The position numbers and the translations under genes were made by a program. Source: Asanoa sp. WMMD1127 (GTDB lineage Bacteria; Actinomycetota; Actinomycetes; Mycobacteriales; Micromonosporaceae). From it: a stretch of 64,000 nucleotides of DNA. The notes under the pieces were generated by a model. It was not told where the DNA came from, did no database searches, and saw only the letters and a program-made list of their open reading frames with translations. Location: positions 1,860,001-1,924,000 of the forward strand of contig NZ_JARUBP010000001.1 of NCBI RefSeq assembly GCF_029626225.1. The letters are read 5' to 3'. Positions 34,688 to 42,300 of this stretch are shown here, piece by piece. Position 1 is the stretch's first letter; each line of letters starts with the position of its first letter.

Positions 34688-35275
34688 TCAGGAACCCGGG
34701 CCATTCGGCGTTTGGCTGGTCGTTGAGCTGAATCGGTGCTCCAGCACGGCTTTCGCCGCTTCGCGGACTTCCAGTCGCCCGGACGCCGCCGCCTCACGCA
34801 GGACCGGCTCAGCCTGCGGGATACCGCCAAGCGCATACACGGCTTTGACGCCGATCGCGTGGGCTTCATCCCACTCGGGATCCCATGCCAACGTCTGCTT
34901 GAGCACGTCGAACGCCTCCGCGTCCTCCAAGATCGTCAGCAGGTCCAGGATGTCTTCGTTCGGCGCCCTCTCGTCGCGTCGGCGCAACGCCTCGATCAGC
35001 ACGGGCGTCATGTCGGGCCGCGGGCGTAGGAACGCCGCCCAGAGATAGGCCTCGTAGTTCCTCCAGTCACCCTCCACGCCGGCCCGCCGCAGACCCTCCA
35101 GGATGCACACGTCTATCCCTGAAATGGCATCGAGCCGCTCCCGAAGCACGTCATGATCGATCCCCGCGTCTGCCAGCGGCGGGTGATCGAGGATCTGCTG
35201 CAGTGCGTCACACGGGTCGGGCACCTCGGCTCCTTCGACAGCGCGGACCGCAGAATCGCCAATCAAACAGCCCAC
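34688..35275 (-). CDS. Hypothetical helical (HEAT-like) protein of the immunity array
   Basis: The 195-residue protein starts MGCLIGDSAVRAVEG and is rich in helices, with ILDLLTILEDAEAFDVLKQT, VKAVYALGGIPQAEPVLREA and VREAAKAVLEHRF spaced like HEAT repeats. HEAT-type proteins are found among immunity proteins of polymorphic toxin loci. The GTG start overlaps the preceding gene by 13 bp. The last residues (SSTTSQTPNGPGS) are disordered. Confidence 0.7.
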   Translation of the reverse strand: MGCLIGDSAVRAVEGAEVPDPCDALQQILDHPPLADAGIDHDVLRERLDAISGIDVCILEGLRRAGVEGDWRNYEAYLWAAFLRPRPDMTPVLIEALRRRDERAPNEDILDLLTILEDAEAFDVLKQTLAWDPEWDEAHAIGVKAVYALGGIPQAEPVLREAAASGRLEVREAAKAVLEHRFSSTTSQTPNGPGS

Positions 35276-35586
35276 GATCGCACCTGATTCGCATCGGCTG
35301 TGCTTTGCGCCGCCATGGCTCTCGCCTCGTCGCGGACGTGCCGCATCTGGTCAACGGTCAGACGTCGGACGTCGCAGATCAGCTCGGCCAGGTCGGCGAC
35401 CTCTGGAGCGAACTGTGGCAGCTCCGCGGGCAGTCCCAAGCCTCCCATGGCGGTCAGATCCTCGACCGGGATAGTCAGGAACGCCGCGAAGGCCGCCCAC
35501 AACTCGGGTGACGGCTTCTTGCGATCGTGGCCCACCGCGCCGACGGTCGCCGCCGACAACGGGCCGGTGCCGGTGAGCGCGAACAA
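35263..35586 (-). CDS. Hypothetical protein, probably N-terminally short XRE-like regulator
   Basis: The 107-residue frame begins with TTG at 35586. The segment GAVGHDRKKPSPELWAAFAAFLTIPVEDL looks like the second half of an XRE helix-turn-helix followed by its linker, and LAELICDVRRLTVDQMRHV is a helical tail. A complete HTH is missing, because a stop lies seven codons upstream in the same frame. Third-position GC is high, so it was or is coding. It could be the remains of a longer gene whose front was replaced during exchange in this array. Confidence 0.5.
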   Translation of the reverse strand: MFALTGTGPLSAATVGAVGHDRKKPSPELWAAFAAFLTIPVEDLTAMGGLGLPAELPQFAPEVADLAELICDVRRLTVDQMRHVRDEARAMAAQSTADANQVRSWAV

Positions 35587-35604
35587 CAGATGCGCAGAGT
35601 CGGT

Positions 35605-35874
35605 TCAGCCCAGGTTCCGGTTCCGAACCATTCCTGCCACCACGGCGACAAAGCTCGGCTCGTACCGTTCCAGGTCCGCGGTATGCCGGCCGAGTGCCGG
35701 TGCGATCTGTTGCGCGCGTCGAGCCCCCCACCCACACACCTGCCAAGCGCCGCAGGTGCCGCCGACGATCGTCGTTGTCGACCGCCAGCCCGTGAAACCG
35801 AAGTCGGTCACGAGACGGCAGAACTGTTCGACGACGTCGTGGGTGAAGTGCTCGACGCGCGCTTCCCAGCATCG
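35605..35874 (-). pseudogene. Remnant of an immunity-like gene
   Basis: Directly after the stop of the toxin-adjacent gene, the frame continues ARVEHFTHDVVEQFCRLVTD, then FGFTG and GAWQV. This matches the beginning of the 135-residue protein at 32901-33308 (IEHFAQDVIERFGYLVAEFGFTG, GPWQV), but there is no start codon before it. After WQV the similarity ends (CGWGARRAQQ) and a stop follows at 35605. It is best read as a truncated copy of that immunity gene. Confidence 0.6.
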
Positions 35875-36360
35875 CTACCAGCCCAGGCTTCTCGCGTACT
35901 CCTGTCCGTAGTGCGAGATCGTCACCTCGCGAGCGCGTCTCTTGACATGCTCCTGCAGCTCGTCGAACTGCCGGGTGTCGCCCGACAACAGCGACTCGCC
36001 GCAGGTCCGCAGGCTGCTGGCCAGGACGCGGGCATTCTCGGCGCTGGGTGCGTTGAGACTGCGCTGGTCCGTCTCCGGACAGCCGGCGACGGTTTCAAGA
36101 TCACCCAGGTCGAAGTAATGCAGTGTGGAGTCGGCCCGGATCTCCGTCTTTCCTTTCGGCGGGAACCCGCCGTCAACCAACCGGACGAGCCACACCGTCA
36201 GCGGGTCGCGCGGATACCAGTCGACCAAGACCCCCACGTCGTCCTTGGCGTAGCGCACCTCGAAACCGCCGTTGGCCCGGCGTTGCCCATCGCGGGTGAA
36301 CCCAAGTTCTGATTCGAGGAACTCGAAGGTTGCCTCCACCTCGGCCAGCGCGTCGCTCAT
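35875..36360 (-). CDS. Cognate immunity protein candidate of the Rhs toxin
   Basis: The 161-residue protein starts MSDALAEVEATFEFLESELG. Its ATG at 36360 overlaps the stop of the giant toxin gene (ATGA) and has GAGGTGG eight bases upstream. That position, immediately behind the toxin tip, is where the matching immunity gene is found in such systems. GFTRDGQRRANGGFEVRYAKDDVGVLVDWY and VWLVRLVDGGFPP suggest a small alpha/beta protein. It resembles the protein at 32901-33308, which may protect against a related toxin. I know no name for the family. Confidence 0.75.
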   Translation of the reverse strand: MSDALAEVEATFEFLESELGFTRDGQRRANGGFEVRYAKDDVGVLVDWYPRDPLTVWLVRLVDGGFPPKGKTEIRADSTLHYFDLGDLETVAGCPETDQRSLNAPSAENARVLASSLRTCGESLLSGDTRQFDELQEHVKRRAREVTISHYGQEYARSLGW

Positions 36361-39300
36361 GATGCCGGCCACCTCATCAGATGCTTGCTCCCGTACCCGG
36401 CCGTCTCCCTGGCCTCCATGCCGTAGAAGTCGCCGAACGGATCCTTGCGGCCGAGGTCAGGGCCGATATCCACGATCTCGTATCCCTCCCGCATCTTGTC
36501 CTTGATCCACCGTGTGTTCCGACGTAGGGCCAGGGCGTTGTCCCAAGGATCGTTCTTCCACGGCTTGTACGTCAGCACGTGCCCGACGCCTTCGGCCCGG
36601 AGCGCGGCGGCGGCGTCGTTCACACGGGTCATTGTGCGCCCGATCACCAGCACCTTGTAGGGACTACCAAGCGTACGGAGGTGATCGGCCACGCCTCTGG
36701 CGGACTGCGGCGTGCCGCAGTTGTGCACCAGCACCGAGGCCGCGCCGGCCGCCACGTAGTAGGTATGGATGCCGTTGACGGTCAGGTTGTGCACCGTCCT
36801 CGCCTCGGTCCACTGCCGCGTCGCGATCACGGTCAGCTCGCCACCGTCCGGCGTCGCGACGAGGTCACCGGGCCGCAGGTCCTTCGCGGCGACGAAGCGG
36901 CCTTGGTCGTCGACCCAGAACGGGTGACCATCGGTCGCCACCAACCGGCCCGTGTCGACCGTGATCTCCACCAGCCGCTTCTCACCCGTGCCGGTGATCA
37001 GGGCGTCGACGGGCCGCGCGGCGGAGACGCCGAGCTCGGGATCGGTAGCCAGCACCTCGTCGCCGACCCGCACTTCTTCGATGGCCTTGTAACTGCCGTC
37101 GGCCATGAGCACGGCGGTGCCGGGCACGAAGCTGTTGGAAAGGCAATTGCCGCCCCGCGATGCCGCGGTGTTCCCGCCCCCACCGCGGGCCGGTGTGCCG
37201 CCGCTCGCCTTGGCCGGGCCGCCACTGCCGCCGGCCTTGGCCGGACCCGCGCTACCTCCGCCGCCGGAAGCCCTCGCACCGCCGGTCGGGCCGCCACCGC
37301 CGGATGCCGCCTTGCCTGGGCTCGGTGCCGCCTTGCCCGCGCTGGTGGCCGTGTCAGCGGCCTTGGCGCCGGAGCGGGCACCGTCGGCCGCCTTCGCGGC
37401 TGACTGCGCCGCGTCGACGCCCTTGGCGGCGTACTTGGCGCCCTTGACGGCCGAGGCCGCGTAGCCGGCGAACGGGATCGCCGACGCTGCGGACAGTGCG
37501 GCGTTGGCATAGTCGCCCTCCGCCGCGTACCAGGCGGCGTTGGCCAGGTCGGCGACCTCACCGACGCCCGGCACCAGACCGGCAACGTCGAGTGCGGCGT
37601 GGCCGATGTCGGAGAGCGAGAAGTGTCCGTCGATCTCAACCTGGGAAACCGGGTTGCCGCCACCGAACGCGTACCGATTGTTGGTGAAGGGGTCGGTCGC
37701 CAGGTTCATGTCGTCCAGGGCGCCGTTGTAGTTGTCCTGGGTCAGGAACCTGTTGAGACCAGGGTCGTAGTCGCGGAAGCCCATGTCGTAGTCGCCGGAC
37801 GACTGGTCGAAGCGTTTGCCGTTGAACCGGTAGGCGTTGTACGGCTCGCGGTTCGGGTCCTCCGGGTTGCCCGCGTCGGGCTTGTCAACGCCGGTGAACT
37901 GTGGGCCGTCATTCTTGCCGTAGGCGGTGTAGCCGTAGGTCGCCCTGGAGTCGCCCTGCTCGTCAGTGAGCTGCTCCACGTCGGACTGCGCGTTGTAGCC
38001 CTGGTAGGACTCCTCGAAGCTGCCGTCGTCCTTGAACTTCTGCTGCGACAGGAGCTGGCCCTGAGCGTCGTAGTTGTAAGACTTGCGAAGCTTCCCGCCC
38101 TCCTCCTCGGCCAGCACCTGCTCGCTGAGACCGAGGTAGGACAGCGTCGTGGTCTTGTCGTTCTGCTTGCGGGTGAGCTGCCGGTCGAGCGGATCGTACG
38201 TGTATTCCGTGGTGCCGCCCGGCGTCCGCTTATGGGTCTTCGTCCGGTCGAACCCGTCGTAGGTGTAGCGCTCGATCTCGGTGTCCGCCGCGGTGACGCT
38301 CTCCAGCCGCCCGAAATCGTCGTAGCGGTACGTGGACCGGATGCCGGAGGTCGTGGACTCGTTCAGCCGGTTCCGGTCGTAGTCGAACGTCGTCCGGGTG
38401 CCCTTGATCGTTTGGTCGATGACGTTGTTGTTGGCGTCGTGCACGTACTTCTCGGTGCCGGCGCCGTGCCCGGTGGCGACCTGCTCCCGAATCCGGTCGC
38501 GGGGGTCGTACTTGTACGTGGTCGTCGTGTCCAGCATGGACGACTTGTTGTCGGCGTTCTGCTTCTTGCCGATGTCCTTGGTTCTGTTGCCGTTCGCGTC
38601 GTATTCGAGCGTGTGCTCGCTGACGACCGTGGTGTTCTGCTTCTTCTCCACCTGGTGACGCAGCGCCTGGTCGAGGAAGTACTCGTAGGTGACGGTGTTG
38701 TTGTTGCCCTTCTTCTCCGTCGCCACCTGCCGCCGCTTGGTGTAGGTGAAGGTCGTGGTCTTCTTCGCGGAGTCCGACTCGCTCTTACCGTTGGTTACGG
38801 TCTCGACCAGGTCACGGTTGTTGTACTTGTACTCGGCATAAGTCTTGTCGTGGAACCGCTTGAGCAGGTTGGAGTTGGTGTCGTACTCGAACCGCGTCGT
38901 GTTCTTAAGGCTGCCTCCGAACCGCTCCTCGATCCGGTCGACCCGGTTGAGCACGTCGTACGCGATGCTGTATTTGTCAATCTTCGCGTCGGCACTGTTG
39001 TCGAGCATCTCGGAGAGGTTGGCGTTGGCGTCGTAAGAGAACGCGAAGCTCTTGCGGGCCCCCCCGGTGGCGCCGTCGCCGTCGTCGGACTGGGTCTTCT
39101 GCTTCCCGTCCGGGAAGAAGGTCCAGTTCATCTGTCGGTTCTTGGAACCGCCCGTCACCTTGCGCGAGGTCTGGTTGCCGATCACGTCGTAGTCGTAGTC
39201 CGTGCGGATGTTCCAGGGATCGGTGCTGGTCTTGGTCCAGCTGTTGTCCCAGTAGGCGTAGCTCGTGACCGTGCGGTTGGACTCGCCCTCGGACGGCGGG

Positions 39301-42300
39301 GCCTCGACCGTCTTGATGTTGCCGAGCTTGTCGTACGTGTAGATCGTCGAGTCGGGCGTCGTGACCCGCTCGTCGTCGTCGTTGTACGGCTCGAGCTGCT
39401 CCTTGAGGCGGTTGAGCACGTCGTACTTGGATTCGGTCGCGAAGTCTCGGGTGTCCGTGGTCTCGGTGCCCCGCGGCGAAATGACCCGGGTCTGGTTGCC
39501 GACCTCGTCGTACTCGAAGGCGGTCGTGCGCACGACGGATCCGTTGTGCGGCACACGCTGTTCGATCAGCATGCCGCGCGGGTCGTATACCAGGACCGTC
39601 CGGTTGTTGTCCTGATCGATGACCGCTGTCGCGTTGCCGTCGCGGTCGAACTCCGTCTTGTTGGTGAACCCGTCGGCGTCGGTTACCACCGTCGCGCGCC
39701 GGTTCAGGTCGTAGTCGTACTTCTCGTTGAAGTCGTTCGGGTCGGTCGTGGCCGACTTGCGCTGGTCGGCGATCGACTTGAGGTTGCCGACGTTGTCGTA
39801 GTCGGCGGTGATGTTGCCGCCCTTAGGGTCGGTGCCCTCGACGAGCTGGTTCAGCTCGTCGTAGCGGTAGCGGGTGACGTAGTCGTTAGGGTCGGCGGTC
39901 AGTGTGCCCTTCGGCTCTGTCTCCGCGACGAGGTTGCCGACCGCGTCGTACTCGAGCGTCGTGGTGCGCTCCGGGCCCGTGGAGGTGTCCTTGGGCTCGG
40001 TGACGAATGCGAGCCGGTCCGCAGGGTCGTGTCCGGACTCCTTGACCGCCCCGTTGGCCTGCTCCTCGCGGATGACGTTGTCGTTGCCGTCGTAGGTAGG
40101 CCCGGGCGTGAAGATGTACACGTTGTTGGCGGCGTCCTTCGGGACGCGGGAGCTCAAGGGCCGTCCGAATGTGTCGTACGTGTACTGCGACGTCTTCGAG
40201 TTGGCATCCGTTATGGACACCACATTGCCGATGGCGTCGTATTCGTAGGTCTCGACCTGGTTGAGCGCGTCAGTGATCTTTCTCGGGTAGCCGACCGGGT
40301 CGTACTCGCTGTACTTCGTGGTGTTGTCGTTGGCGTCGGTGCTGGTCAGCTGCTGGCCCCACGTGTCGTACGTGTAGACCGACGTATAGTCGCCCGCGGT
40401 CGTGGTGGCGGTGCCGTTCGGGTCCGTGACCGAGGTCAGGTTGCCGTAGGTGTCGTAGCCGAAGGTGTATTTGCGACCCTCCGGGCTGGTCTTCTCAGTC
40501 AGTTCCGCGGTGTGGCCCTTGAGCCCGAACCGGTAGCCCAGCTTCTGGGGCGCCGTGTTGTTCTTGTTGGCCTCTGGGTCGCGGATCTCCAGCGGCAGGC
40601 CGGTGTTCTCGTCGTAGACCCAGGAGGTGACCGCGCCGTTGTCTTCCTGCATGCGGCGCACGTTGTTGTCGGCGTCCCAGGTCAGCTCGGTCTTCTGTTG
40701 CTTGGCGTTCGTCAGCAGCTCCGGCCGGCCGTAGCCGTCGATCTTGTAGGTCGAGGCGTGGCCGTTGGCGTCGGTGACCACGGACTCGATGTACGAGCCG
40801 GTGCTGCCGTCCGGGTCGGAGTAGTCGAACTCGGTGGCGTTGTCGACCCGGTCGGTGACCTTCTGCGCCCGCCACCGCAACAGGTCGCTGGACGACTGCG
40901 GGAAGTACGCGACCTTGGTGCCGTTGCCGCGCGGGTCGTCGACCCGGACGAGCTTGGGGTTCGTGATGCCCAGGGAGTCGTCGTAGTAGAAGCCGAACGG
41001 CTTCTCGTCGGGCGTGCCCTGGCCGTCGATGACCTGCCGCAGCGTGCCGCGGTCGCTGTAGGTGAGAGTGATCCGGCGGCCGGTGATGTCCACGATGGAC
41101 CGCAGCTGGTTGACGATCTGCGCGTTGGCCAGGTTGGTGCCGTTCTGCTTCGTGTTGCCGACGAAGTACTGGTAGCTGTCGCCGGTGTTGAAGTATTCGA
41201 AGGTGAGCGTGCGGCGCCCGGTGCTGTCCGTCAGGTACTTCAGGACGCCGGTGTTCCGGTTGCCGATGTTGGTCCGCTCGTAGGTGAACAGCAGGTCGTT
41301 GCCGTTCTTGTCGATGATCGCCGTCTGGTAGCCGTCGGCGTCGAAGTAGAACTGGCTGCGATCCGGCCGCGTCATCACCCACGTGCGCACCGGGTCGTTG
41401 GCCGGGTTGCGCTGCAGGTAAAGGTGCACGCCGGCCGGGTTGTCGTAGTCCCAGTCGGCCTCGTTCGTGCTGTTGTGCTTGTTGAGGTCGAAGAAGTGGC
41501 TCGTGCCGTCGCCGTCGGTCAGCGTGATCTTCGCTGGCCAGCGGGCGTCGCCGCCGGCGAACACCAGTGGCGAGCCGAGGCGTTGCACCGTCGAGGTCGA
41601 CAGCGACCAGCCATATCCGACGTACGAGTTCGAGCTGTCCTGGCTGTTGTAGGACAGCCGGACGAACGTGGAGGAGCCGCGGCTCGGGTTGCTGAACGCG
41701 TTGTAGCTGAACACCGCGTTGCCGGAGAACTGGTTGACCATCACGGTCGAGCCGGCGCCGGCGTTCTCACCGGTGTATTGGTAGAACTTCTCCAGACCGA
41801 GCTGGTCGGAGGTCGGGTCCTCCACCGCGATCCGTTGGGCCAGCGGCGGGATCTCCCACACCTGCGACAGCCACTGGCCGGTGGTCTTGTTGCGCAGGTC
41901 CCACTTGAGCACGAAGGCGCGGCGCTTGTTGCCCTGGTCCGTGCGTACCGGCGTCATGATCTTCGCCTGCACCGTGGTGACCGCGCCCGACGTGAGGTCG
42001 ACCGGCAGTGGCGTCTCGCGCTGGTTGTCGGGCGTCGTCACATCCGTGCCGTCGGCGAGCTCCCAGCGGTAGGAAAGCACCCAGTCGGCCTTGGCCAGCG
42101 TCGAGCTGACCGTGTTGGTGATGCTGACCGGCGAGGTGTATTCGTCGCCCGGGATCATCCGGGACGGCACGGTCGGCGCGTAGTAGGTGTTTTCCGTCGC
42201 CGGCGCCGTGTAGACCACCTCGAGGCGTGGCCGCTGCCGGATGTCGGGCACCTCGCCCGAGGTGAACAGGACCCGCTGCGTGGGGGTGGTCTCGTTGGCC

